Shown here: positions 26,273-33,519 of the stretch, piece by piece
How positions within the stretch are numbered: the stretch's first letter is position 1
Layout of the letters: every line of letters begins with the position of its first letter
From: Tannerellaceae bacterium
Lineage (GTDB): Bacteria; Bacteroidota; Bacteroidia; Bacteroidales; Tannerellaceae
Length of the DNA stretch: 34,997 nt
Direction of reading: 5' to 3'
Assembly: GCA_031280435.1 (NCBI GenBank)
Contig: JAITGS010000013.1
Span: forward strand, 1-34,997
Position numbers and translations under genes: made by a program
Notes under the pieces: generated by a model
Told to the model about the DNA's origin: nothing
Databases searched by the model: none
The model's input: only the letters and a program-made list of their open reading frames with translations

Positions 26273-26803
26273 ATGAACAAAATGTATTTGATTTTAGGGA
26301 TGTCGGTATGGTTTTTGGTTGCAGGATGTCGTCCTGAGACCGAGGAGCCTGCACTTTCGGATGTGTCGACGCAAATTATTGCGGTTGCGGCCTATTACGA
26401 GCCTCAGTATGATAACGACAAACATATTGTTTTTACGGGTAACGATATTCTTTGGTTTAATGAGACAACAAGGGAGCTGCGTTTCCGCCAAAATTATTCG
26501 AATAAGGCTATTGTTACGGAGAACAGGGAGTTCGGAATACAGTTTTTTATAGGCGACGAATTTGTTTTGTTTACCCCGGTTTGTATGGACGTTTTGAGCT
26601 ACCGTATCTTCGACCAGCCGGTTTTTTATTACGATGTCATCAACAACAAATACTTCATACCGGACGGATTTCCGGATGTGTCTTTACTGCCCGACCCCGC
26701 TCAGCATCAATGGGTGCGAAGCGAGAACCGCAAGGCGGTGGAACAGGAATGGGCGAGGCTTATGGAGCAGCTGAAAAAGGAGAATTTATACAGAACGAAT
26801 TAA
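26273..26803 (+). CDS. Lipoprotein of unknown function
   Basis: Protein of 176 residues. It begins with a lipoprotein signal, MNKMYLILGMSVWFLVAGC, with lipobox LVAGC and the acylated Cys at about residue 19. The following residues (RPETEEP) are acidic, as in lipoproteins surface-exported in Bacteroidetes, though the motif is not exact. No family is recognised in the remainder. It contains YDNDKHIVFTGNDILWFNETT and an aromatic-rich stretch, suggesting a small beta domain, and ends in a basic and acidic helix. It lies 30 bp before another lipoprotein gene in the same direction and behind the receptor operon; a shared function is possible but not shown. Confidence 0.75.
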   Translation: MNKMYLILGMSVWFLVAGCRPETEEPALSDVSTQIIAVAAYYEPQYDNDKHIVFTGNDILWFNETTRELRFRQNYSNKAIVTENREFGIQFFIGDEFVLFTPVCMDVLSYRIFDQPVFYYDVINNKYFIPDGFPDVSLLPDPAQHQWVRSENRKAVEQEWARLMEQLKKENLYRTN

Positions 26804-26833
26804 TGTATGTTTAATATATAATATAAGAAGATT

Positions 26834-27877
26834 ATGAGTAAAAGAATTTCGAACGGAATGATTGCGTTTATGCTTGCTGCGGCGCTGGCGTTAATGACTT
26901 TTTCCTGTCTGAAAACGGAGGGATACCCGGATGATGAGCATGAGCCTACGATTGATTACCCGGAGCTCGAAGTTGCCGTCGGGAGAATGCAGCGCGACGA
27001 TGCCGGAAGGCTGCTGGCAATAGCTGCGACAAGGAGCTTCGATACGCGGACGGATCTCGACACGATTGAGATCCAAGACTGGGCGTCTGTGCTGCGTGCC
27101 GAGGGCGACCGGCCTTACGTGAGCTATCCTTATGATGCGATACAGATATCAGGGGCTCTGTTTTATACGGTTGGCGGCGATCGCTTCCCGTTCTTGCGCC
27201 AAATTTGCGGCCAGGGGGATTTGCTCGTTACGGTTTCGGCTTTCACGGCTTATGTGGAGCAGCATGACAGGCCCGAAAACCTTGAGCCGCCGCTCAATAC
27301 TCCTCCGGGCATGCGGATAGTGGTTAGCGACGGGATGATTGCTTTCCGAGGCCCTGCGGGTGTGTACAGCTGCCTGCTGAACGACGGTGCGAACTACACT
27401 GCTATCTTCAGTTCGCACAAGAAGCTGACGGAGCATGAGGAGATCAAGGATTTCACTCCGCCGCTTTACTACTTTTACCTCAATGCCGAGGTTGGTCGCA
27501 CCCGCCTTGGCTTCCAGGCGCTCTTTGGCGAAGACGGCATGCTTCATCCCGATACCAATATCGTATGGGCCGAGCTCGTTCCGCAGGGAACGTACACGGA
27601 GCCGCAGCTGTACGACGTGGATGAGCTTACGAAGTTCCCTCAATCGAGCCAGGTTTGCACCCTTACGGGGATGACGGACAGCATGATGTTCGTGACGGCT
27701 CCCGCTCCTTCGGAAATAAGGAATGTGCTGTTCGATGCTTATACGGTTTTCACTGAGAAGGGCCTGCCTGCTACGGCTGATGCCTTCAAGCCGGGCGATG
27801 TGATAACGATTACGTACGACGAACCCTACGAGGGCTACCGGCCGTGGATTGTGTTTGCCAATACGGTTTCCAAGTAA
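26834..27877 (+). CDS. Lipoprotein of unknown function
   Basis: Protein of 347 residues with a signal ending in a lipobox-like MTFSC (Cys at about residue 25), then an acidic spacer (DDEHEPTIDYPE). No domain is recognised. The first ~80 residues look folded (VAVGRMQRDDAGRLLAIAATRSFDT), and the C-terminus has FKPGDVITITYDEPYEGYRPWIVFANTVSK, which reads like a beta-sandwich domain of a surface protein. It probably shares the promoter at 26173 with the lipoprotein before it. It has no start promoter of its own and is followed by a strong hairpin. Confidence 0.75.
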   Translation: MSKRISNGMIAFMLAAALALMTFSCLKTEGYPDDEHEPTIDYPELEVAVGRMQRDDAGRLLAIAATRSFDTRTDLDTIEIQDWASVLRAEGDRPYVSYPYDAIQISGALFYTVGGDRFPFLRQICGQGDLLVTVSAFTAYVEQHDRPENLEPPLNTPPGMRIVVSDGMIAFRGPAGVYSCLLNDGANYTAIFSSHKKLTEHEEIKDFTPPLYYFYLNAEVGRTRLGFQALFGEDGMLHPDTNIVWAELVPQGTYTEPQLYDVDELTKFPQSSQVCTLTGMTDSMMFVTAPAPSEIRNVLFDAYTVFTEKGLPATADAFKPGDVITITYDEPYEGYRPWIVFANTVSK

Positions 27878-27949
27878 AAATTGATGAATGCTTATACATA
27901 CGCCATGATTTAGAAGTTTAGTTTTTTGGATTCCAAGTTGTGTACAGAG

Positions 27950-27982
27950 AAGGCCGCCGGAAAATCTAATTCCGGCGGCCTT
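27950..27982. terminator. Perfect 13-bp hairpin after the lipoprotein genes
   Basis: AAGGCCGCCGGAA (27950-27962) pairs with TTCCGGCGGCCTT (27970-27982) around a 7-nt loop. It is 5 bp from hairpin element copy 2. There is no T tract immediately after it. Confidence 0.65.
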
Positions 27983-27986
27983 CGTC

Positions 27987-28110
27987 ATGCTGTTTCTACT
28001 AATTGCTTTTTCTGCGTTATGCTCCGTCGGCAAAATGCTCATGTACTAAAGTACACTCCGCTTTTGCCTCCGTCGCAAGCCTTGAAAAATCTAATTATTA
28101 GAAGCAGCAT
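27987..28110. mobile_element. 124-bp hairpin (MITE-like) element, copy 2
   Basis: Its core is the reverse complement of 9893-10014 with few changes. The ends pair as ATGCTGTTTCTA (27987-27998) with TAGAAGCAGCAT (28099-28110), 12 bp with one G-U pair. On the plus strand six T residues follow at 28113-28118, so the element as a whole reads like a very long terminator. It lies between converging genes; the DUF2807 stop is at 28136. Confidence 0.85.
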
Positions 28111-28135
28111 CATTTTTTGTAGATGCTTATTTATT

Positions 28136-28858
28136 CTACTGATATACGTCGCCGCCTCCGCTCTTGTGCGTTTCGGCGTGGTTTCGGGTGAGCCTGCGGA
28201 TGTTGACGTCGGCTCCTCCGCTGGCATTGGCCTTCACGGTATCGGCCTTTCCGCTGAGACTGATGTCGGCTCCGCCGCTGGCCGAGCAGGATATTTTCCC
28301 GGTGGCCTCAAGCTCTATGCTGATGTCGGCCCCTCCGCTGGCGTCGAAGTCGGCATCGGTCGTGCGCAGGGCCTTGATTGTGCAATCGGCTCCTCCGCTG
28401 GCGCTAACCTTGGTGCTCCCGTTCACGGTCAGGCTGTTGATTTTGACGTCGGCTCCGCCGGAGAGGTCGATGTGGCAATCAGCGTCGCATGTTACCTTCT
28501 CGGCAATGAAATCGGCTCCGCCGGAGGCACGGATCTCCCTGAGTCTCGGCGCGGAGACGTGCACCTTGACGCTCCAGCCCTTCCTGTTGAAGAGGTTGAA
28601 GCCGTTGAAGTTCGATTTGCGCTTTACGGTGAGTACTCCGGAGCTTACCTCGGTGATGATTTCCTTCAGTATGTCCTCGTCGGCCTCAACCGTTATGGAG
28701 TAGGAGGCCGATTCGGTGAAGATGACGTCTATTCCGCCGCTGTTGAATATCGCTTCGAAGGGAGCGGCCTGCCGCGTTTCCTTCTTTACGGCCGCCGGCG
28801 ATGCTGCGATAGCAACTATGGCTATCAAAATGATGATGTAAAAAGTTTTTGTTTTCAT
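28136..28858 (-). CDS. DUF2807 (head GIN) exported beta-helix protein
   Basis: Protein of 240 residues with a signal peptide (~1-22, FYIIILIAIVAIAASPAA). It consists largely of ~20-residue turns of a right-handed beta-helix, each starting SGGAD: the repeat appears six times between about residues 110 and 235, every 19-21 residues, with a final SGGGD. An earlier SGGIDVIFTESASYSITVEAD segment belongs to the domain head. The family is common and poorly characterised in Bacteroidetes; a surface or periplasmic location is expected. It has its own promoter at 28896 and is not part of an operon. Confidence 0.9.
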   Translation of the reverse strand: MKTKTFYIIILIAIVAIAASPAAVKKETRQAAPFEAIFNSGGIDVIFTESASYSITVEADEDILKEIITEVSSGVLTVKRKSNFNGFNLFNRKGWSVKVHVSAPRLREIRASGGADFIAEKVTCDADCHIDLSGGADVKINSLTVNGSTKVSASGGADCTIKALRTTDADFDASGGADISIELEATGKISCSASGGADISLSGKADTVKANASGGADVNIRRLTRNHAETHKSGGGDVYQ

Positions 28859-28895
28859 ATTATATAATTATTAATCCTATTAAAAGATAGACGAG

Positions 28896-28903
28896 CAAAG
28901 TTA
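28896..28903 (-). promoter_or_regulatory. -7 box of the DUF2807 gene
   Basis: TAACTTTG on the minus strand matches TAnnTTTG, about 37 bp before the start codon. Confidence 0.6.
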
Positions 28904-28953
28904 GGAAATGTTGCAGCTCATCTGGATTGCGGCCGTATAAATTGCGAATTACT

Positions 28954-28961
28954 TACATTTG
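28954..28961 (+). promoter_or_regulatory. -7 box of the CMP-kinase-like operon
   Basis: TACATTTG matches TAnnTTTG; transcription would start near 28967, about 13 nt before the ATG at 28980. This favours that ATG over a TTG at 28959. Confidence 0.55.
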
Positions 28962-28979
28962 CCGGAAAAACGAAGCTAT

Positions 28980-29576
28980 ATGACAAGCAACAATATCACC
29001 ATCAGCGGCGAGCCGGGCAGCGGCAAGAGCTCGGTTACTGCAATCCTCCGTAGAGAGCTGGGGTTCGAGGTAGTCTCGGTGGGCCTCATCCAGCGCGAGA
29101 TGGCCGCAAGCCTGAACATGAGCGCGGTGGAATTTAACCGCTACATGGAAACCCACCCCGAGCTCGACCACGAATGTGACCGCCGCGTGGCCGAGCTGGG
29201 CCGCAGGCAGGGCATCATCTTCGATTCGAGGATGGCCTGGCGCTTTGTTCCCCATTCCTTCAAGGTTTTCCTGACGGTGGAGGAGCATATTGCAGCCAAA
29301 CGGATCTTCGGGGACACAAACCGTATAGGCGAAAGCTTCGATCACATCGAGGAGGCCGTGAGCAAGATACGCGAAAGGCGCGACAGCGAGCGATTGAGGT
29401 TCAGGATGCAGTACGATGCAGACCTTGCGGATTTCGGCAACTACGATCTGGTGGTGGATACCTCCGAATCGTCTCCGGCCAGGACAGCCGCCTGCATACT
29501 CGATAACTACTACCTGCACTCGGAGCAAAAGCCCTACCGACGGCTATGGCTCGGAAACCAGGCGGACATCGAATAG
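28980..29576 (+). CDS. Cytidylate-kinase-like P-loop protein (archaeal type)
   Basis: Protein of 198 residues. The Walker A motif is SGEPGSGKSS (9-18). The following VSVGLIQREMAASLNMSAVEFNRYME segment and the DHECDRRVAELG helix recall the archaeal-type CMP kinase (TIGR02173-like) rather than the standard bacterial Cmk. The middle FDSRMAWRFVP occupies the place of the nucleotide-binding loop, and the C-terminal helices are charged. It would phosphorylate CMP or a related nucleotide, but specificity is inferred. The ATG at 28980 follows a -7 box directly. The next gene, 35 bp on, is a secreted Gfo/Idh/MocA protein; the connection is unclear. Confidence 0.8.
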   Translation: MTSNNITISGEPGSGKSSVTAILRRELGFEVVSVGLIQREMAASLNMSAVEFNRYMETHPELDHECDRRVAELGRRQGIIFDSRMAWRFVPHSFKVFLTVEEHIAAKRIFGDTNRIGESFDHIEEAVSKIRERRDSERLRFRMQYDADLADFGNYDLVVDTSESSPARTAACILDNYYLHSEQKPYRRLWLGNQADIE

Positions 29577-29611
29577 CACCGACTTATTATTAACTTATAA
29601 ATATTGATACC

Positions 29612-30712
29612 ATGAAAGCACTAAAACAGTTTATCTCGATTTTGATCGTAGCCCTTGCGGCAGCAGCCGCACATCATGCACATGCAGAGGAAGGCAAGCC
29701 TATGCGGCTTGCAGTTGCCGGAATATCCCACGGACATCTGGCCGAGGTGGTCAACCGTATCGGCCGCGGCGACTTTGTTATCGTCGGAGTATTTGAAGCC
29801 GACCGTGATTTGAGGGAGCACAACCGGCTGCGCGACAAGCTTGCCCCCGAACTCTTCTACGGCAACCTGGAGCGGATGCTGGACGACACCAAGCCGGAGG
29901 CGGTTGTGGCCTACGGCTCCATATACGATCACCTGAGCGTGGTCGAAGCCTCTGCCCCGCGAGGCATCCATGTGATGGTGGAGAAGCCTCTGGCGGTAAG
30001 CGTTGCCCACGCCGAGCGCATGGCGGAGCTCGCCCGCAAGCACAGCATCCATCTGCTCACAAACTACGAGACCACATGGTACGCAACGAACCACGAGGCC
30101 TTCCGGCTGACGGACAGCCGGGCCATAGGCAGCGTCACCCGCATCAACGTGTACGACGGCCATAAGGGCCCGATAGAGATTGGCTGCTCAAAGGAGTTCC
30201 TCTCCTGGCTAACCAATCCCGTAGGCAACGGCGGAGGCGCGGTGATGGACTTCGGTTGCTACGGCGCCAATCTTGCCACCCGCATCATGAACGGAGAGAA
30301 GCCCCTGAAAGTACATGGAGTCCTGCTCCAGCAGAAGCCGGACAAATACCCGCTGGTCGACGACGATGCTACAATACTTTTGCAATATCCCAATGCCGTC
30401 GTACAGATCATGGCCTCGTGGAACTGGCCCATGAATCGCAAGGATATGCACATCTACGGCTCTCAGGGCTATATCTATCAGGATACGCCCAATTCCATGC
30501 GCATCTACCTCGACGGCAAGGAGCGGACGGAGAATCCGCCAGCCTTGCAGGCTCCCTACAATGATTCGTTCCTGTATCTGAAGGCAGTTGTCCGCGGCGA
30601 GATCGGCCTGAAGCCAACCGACCTCTCGGCTTTAGAGAACAACGTCACGGTGGTGCGAATCCTTGAGGCGGCCGTCAGGAGTTCGCAGCAGGGGAGCCCG
30701 GTGATACCCTGA
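29612..30712 (+). CDS. Exported Gfo/Idh/MocA-family oxidoreductase
   Basis: Protein of 366 residues. A signal peptide (~1-25, ISILIVALAAAAAHHAHAEE) precedes an NAD(P)-binding Rossmann domain (RLAVAGISHGHLAEVV). VMVEKPLAV is the family's EKP motif, with the catalytic-type lysine, and the C-terminal domain carries GGGAVMDFGCYG and DATILLQYPN. Family enzymes act on sugars or sugar derivatives. An ordinary Sec signal on a cofactor-binding enzyme is odd, because NAD(P) must be loaded after folding; Tat export would be usual. Its 3' end overlaps the opposite-strand regulator by 38 bp. Confidence 0.88.
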   Translation: MKALKQFISILIVALAAAAAHHAHAEEGKPMRLAVAGISHGHLAEVVNRIGRGDFVIVGVFEADRDLREHNRLRDKLAPELFYGNLERMLDDTKPEAVVAYGSIYDHLSVVEASAPRGIHVMVEKPLAVSVAHAERMAELARKHSIHLLTNYETTWYATNHEAFRLTDSRAIGSVTRINVYDGHKGPIEIGCSKEFLSWLTNPVGNGGGAVMDFGCYGANLATRIMNGEKPLKVHGVLLQQKPDKYPLVDDDATILLQYPNAVVQIMASWNWPMNRKDMHIYGSQGYIYQDTPNSMRIYLDGKERTENPPALQAPYNDSFLYLKAVVRGEIGLKPTDLSALENNVTVVRILEAAVRSSQQGSPVIP

Positions 30713-31376
30713 GCGCATATCCCTTCCCGCTTACCGATACTATCTCCGCTCCCGGATCGTTCCGCAGAGCTTTGCGCAAGTACGTCACCTGAACATTCAG
30801 GGCAAGTGAATTGGCATGGGATACATTTCCCCATACGGCAGCGAGTATCGCCTCCCGCGAGACCGTTTCGTTGAGCCGCACGGCCATCATTCGCAGTATG
30901 TCGGCCTGGCGGGAGGTTATGAGCGTCTTGCTGTTGCCCGTGCGCAGCTCGTTGGCGTCGTAGTCGAAGTAGGTGGATGCAAAAACGATGGCTTCGCTGC
31001 CCGGTGCAAGCTCCGTTTCGAAGCGTTCGCGAATGCGTGCGAGCAGCTCTTCGGGATAGAAAGGCTTGGCGAGATAGTCGTTGCCCCGCAAGCCGAATCC
31101 CGTAAGGCGATCGGACTTGTCGGAGCGGTCGGACAGGAAGAAGATGAGCGTATGCTTGTCCGATCGGCGTATGCGCTCGGCCACCTCGAAGCCGTTGAGG
31201 CCTGGCATGTTCACGTCGAGCAGCACCAAGTCCGGTTTGATCTGCGCGAAGAGCTCGGCGGCGTTCAGTCCGTTGCCGGTGTAGGTGACGTCGTACCCCT
31301 CACGCTCCAGGAAGCGCTTGATGAGGAGCGAGTACTTCAGGTCGTCGTCGGCGAAGAGTATTTTCAGGGCTTTCAT
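30675..31376 (-). CDS. OmpR-family response regulator (RprY-like)
   Basis: Transcription factor of 233 residues. The receiver domain has acidic residues in LFADDDLKYS, phosphoacceptor D54 in LVLLDVNMPGLNG and lysine K104 in YLAKPF. The winged helix contains LITSRQADILRMMAV and LNVQVTYLRKALRNDPGAEIVSVSGKGYALRV. It starts 3 bp after the kinase stop, so the two are co-translated. The coding end runs 38 bp into the opposite-strand oxidoreductase gene, through a 9-residue tail beyond the usual GYALRV. Confidence 0.93.
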   Translation of the reverse strand: MKALKILFADDDLKYSLLIKRFLEREGYDVTYTGNGLNAAELFAQIKPDLVLLDVNMPGLNGFEVAERIRRSDKHTLIFFLSDRSDKSDRLTGFGLRGNDYLAKPFYPEELLARIRERFETELAPGSEAIVFASTYFDYDANELRTGNSKTLITSRQADILRMMAVRLNETVSREAILAAVWGNVSHANSLALNVQVTYLRKALRNDPGAEIVSVSGKGYALRVSPGSPAANS

Positions 31377-31379
31377 GGG

Positions 31380-32849
31380 TCACTGCGGGAATATCAGCTG
31401 CATGACGGTGCCTTCTCCGGGCCGGCCGGATAGAACAAGCCGTCCGCGATGCGCTTCGGTTATCAGCTTCACGTAGCTCAGTCCGAGTCCAAGCCCCGGC
31501 AGCTTGCTGTCGGGCAGGTTTGAGGCCCGATAGAACTTGTCGAACACCTTCTTCTGCTCGGCAACGGGTATTCCGATGCCATTGTCCGTAACGGAGATGC
31601 AAATCTCCTTGCCGCGGCTTTCGGCCTTCACGGCAATGCGTACCTCCCGGCCGGAATACTTCAGCGAGTTCTCTATAAGGTTGCTCAGCATGTTGGCCAG
31701 ATGCACAGGGTCGGCCTCAATCATCTCCGCTTCCGGAGCGATGTCTATGTCTATGCGCACCTCCTTGCCGGCGGCTGCGAGCGGCCTTAGCCGTACCAGC
31801 TTCTCGACGAGCTCCCGCAAATTGAAGCGCGAGAGCTGAAGGGGAGTAGTCTCGCTGTCGGTACGGATAATGTCCTTGAGCTTGTTCAGGTAAACCGACA
31901 GGTTGTCGATCTCGAACATGGAGTCGTGCACCACCTGCCGGGTAGCGTTTTCGTCGCTACGCATCTCGCGGTCGCCCAGGAAAGCGATGAAGGTCTTAAG
32001 GGTTTGCACCGGCCGCTTCAGCTCGTGAATCATGGTATTGACGAAGTTCTCGCGGAGCTCGCCGAGTTTCTTCTGCTTCAGAATCGTCTTGATTTGGAAC
32101 ATGAGGCAGCCGGTGAGCAGCAGAACCAGGCCTAAGGCTATGGCCAGCTGAAACGCCATACGGCCGAAGATGGGATGCGGCGGTATTGCCACACGGATAA
32201 GGACCCCTTTGTGCTCCATAGGGCTGTATGCATAGCTTACCGCCAGCTCCGGGCGGAGCAGCCCTCCGGTCTTTTCCCAGTGCGAGATGTAGCTGAGACT
32301 CGAATCGGCCTGCGTCCAGGCTTCCGTTGTATACTTCAGGGAGGGCATGTCGGCAGTCAGGATGGAGTCGAGCAGGGCGGGACCGAAGGGCACGAAGGAT
32401 TCGGTTACGGCTCTGCGAATGTTCCTCTGGAGCTCATCGTCCGACATGCTGTGCGGAGAGGTGATGGAGAAGTTCATTATGCGGCGTCCTACATCGGCTG
32501 CAAGCTCCCGGCCGGCCGAATCCGAAAGATGAGGCAGTGAGATGCCCGGACTGTCGATAGGCATCTTCATCGAAAAGGAGAATATCGTGGCGGCATGCCC
32601 GGATGCAGTCGCAGCAGAATCCGTAATGGCCGTATTGCGCTGCATCATGATTGAGAGCGGCCGTTTGTCGGCTGCCTTCCGCAGCTCATATTCCTGCTCG
32701 CAGGCAGCCAGAATCCGTGCAGCCGTATCCTCGGCATAAGTATCAATAACATATTTATACTGATTGTAGAGCCAATAGCACTGTACTCCTATCGCAAGCG
32801 CGGCCGATATAAGCGAAAGCGCCCAAACGATTCTTATTCTTCGTTCCAT
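31380..32849 (-). CDS. Membrane sensor histidine kinase (RprX-like)
   Basis: Protein of 489 residues. Transmembrane helices lie at about 7-27 and 230-252, with a ~200-residue periplasmic sensor between. The phosphoacceptor is H275 in IHELKRPVQTLK, a variant of the usual HELRTP that I recall in the RprX-like kinases of Bacteroides. The catalytic domain shows the N box NLIENSLKYSG, the G1 box DNGIGIP, the F box FDKFYRAS and the G2 box GLGLGLSYVK. No separate PAS domain is seen. It is the first gene of the operon with the regulator at 30675-31376; the order kinase-regulator also matches rprXY. Confidence 0.93.
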   Translation of the reverse strand: MERRIRIVWALSLISAALAIGVQCYWLYNQYKYVIDTYAEDTAARILAACEQEYELRKAADKRPLSIMMQRNTAITDSAATASGHAATIFSFSMKMPIDSPGISLPHLSDSAGRELAADVGRRIMNFSITSPHSMSDDELQRNIRRAVTESFVPFGPALLDSILTADMPSLKYTTEAWTQADSSLSYISHWEKTGGLLRPELAVSYAYSPMEHKGVLIRVAIPPHPIFGRMAFQLAIALGLVLLLTGCLMFQIKTILKQKKLGELRENFVNTMIHELKRPVQTLKTFIAFLGDREMRSDENATRQVVHDSMFEIDNLSVYLNKLKDIIRTDSETTPLQLSRFNLRELVEKLVRLRPLAAAGKEVRIDIDIAPEAEMIEADPVHLANMLSNLIENSLKYSGREVRIAVKAESRGKEICISVTDNGIGIPVAEQKKVFDKFYRASNLPDSKLPGLGLGLSYVKLITEAHRGRLVLSGRPGEGTVMQLIFPQ

Positions 32850-32872
32850 ATTCTCATAATAATTTGTGCGGG

Positions 32873-32880
32873 CAAAGATA
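32873..32880 (-). promoter_or_regulatory. -7 box of the second two-component operon
   Basis: TATCTTTG on the minus strand matches TAnnTTTG, giving a start near 32867, about 18 nt before the kinase ATG. Confidence 0.65.
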
Positions 32881-32950
32881 AGCCGGAAAAGGATTAATGC
32901 GATTTCCCCTAAATTCTTTGCCCTGCTGCCCTCTCAAAATCGCTTTTTGC

Positions 32951-33237
32951 TGCGAAAAACGGATTCGACATAATAACAAGTGTCATTGGCTTGCGAAAAA
33001 CGGATTCGGCAAAATGACAAATCTCATTGGCTTGCGAAAAACAGATTCGGCAGAATGACAAATCTCATTGGCTTGCGAAAAACAGATTTGAAAGAATGAC
33101 AAATGTTATTGGCTTGCGAAAAACAGATTCGGCAGAATGACAAATGTTATTGGCTTGCGAAAAACGGATTTGAAAGAATGACAAGTGTTATAAGCTTGCG
33201 AAAAACGGATTCGGCAGAATGCGATTTCAGGAGGGCT
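32951..33237. repeat. 41-bp tandem array 5 (seven units)
   Basis: TGCGAAAAAC recurs at 32951, 32992, 33033, 33074, 33115, 33156 and 33197, exactly 41 bp apart. The unit reads TTGGCTTGCGAAAAACGGAT, then TCGGCAGAATGACAAATGTT-like sequence, with small variants (GGATTCGG or AGATTTGA). A weak GCGAA...TTCGG pairing is possible inside each unit. It lies between divergent genes. From 33238 to 33446 nothing recognisable is seen. Confidence 0.95.
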
Positions 33238-33446
33238 TCGGCTGGGAAAAATGAGGCTGTTGCGATGCGGCATAGCTTTGCGGAGAAGCGGATTGCCCCG
33301 TCAAAGGGCTTCATTTGCCGGCGCATATATTGTCCGAGCCGCCGAGAAGTTTTGCCGGCTTGAATCGGAGGGCATCTGTGACGAACTGAAATGCCTCTGC
33401 CCTGCGGGGGCGGGAATGAGCCTCCATGAAGGTTCGGATATTTCAA

Positions 33447-33454
33447 TAACTTTG
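33447..33454 (+). promoter_or_regulatory. -7 box of the Tat-exported oxidoreductase gene
   Basis: TAACTTTG matches TAnnTTTG, with the predicted start near 33460, about 60 nt before the ATG. Confidence 0.6.
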
Positions 33455-33519
33455 CGAACGATCAAATTGCAGGCCCAATGAGGCCGGATGTATATTTACT
33501 AATTCAATAATCCCGTATC

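Noticed and set aside
27926-28867. 313-codon plus-strand frame over the DUF2807 gene
   Set aside because: It starts in the hairpin element and mirrors the SGGAD repeats; the minus-strand frame has a signal peptide and promoter.
32951-33237. CRISPR array
   Set aside because: The entire 41-bp unit repeats without variable spacers, and no cas gene is in the window. The same holds for the other four arrays.
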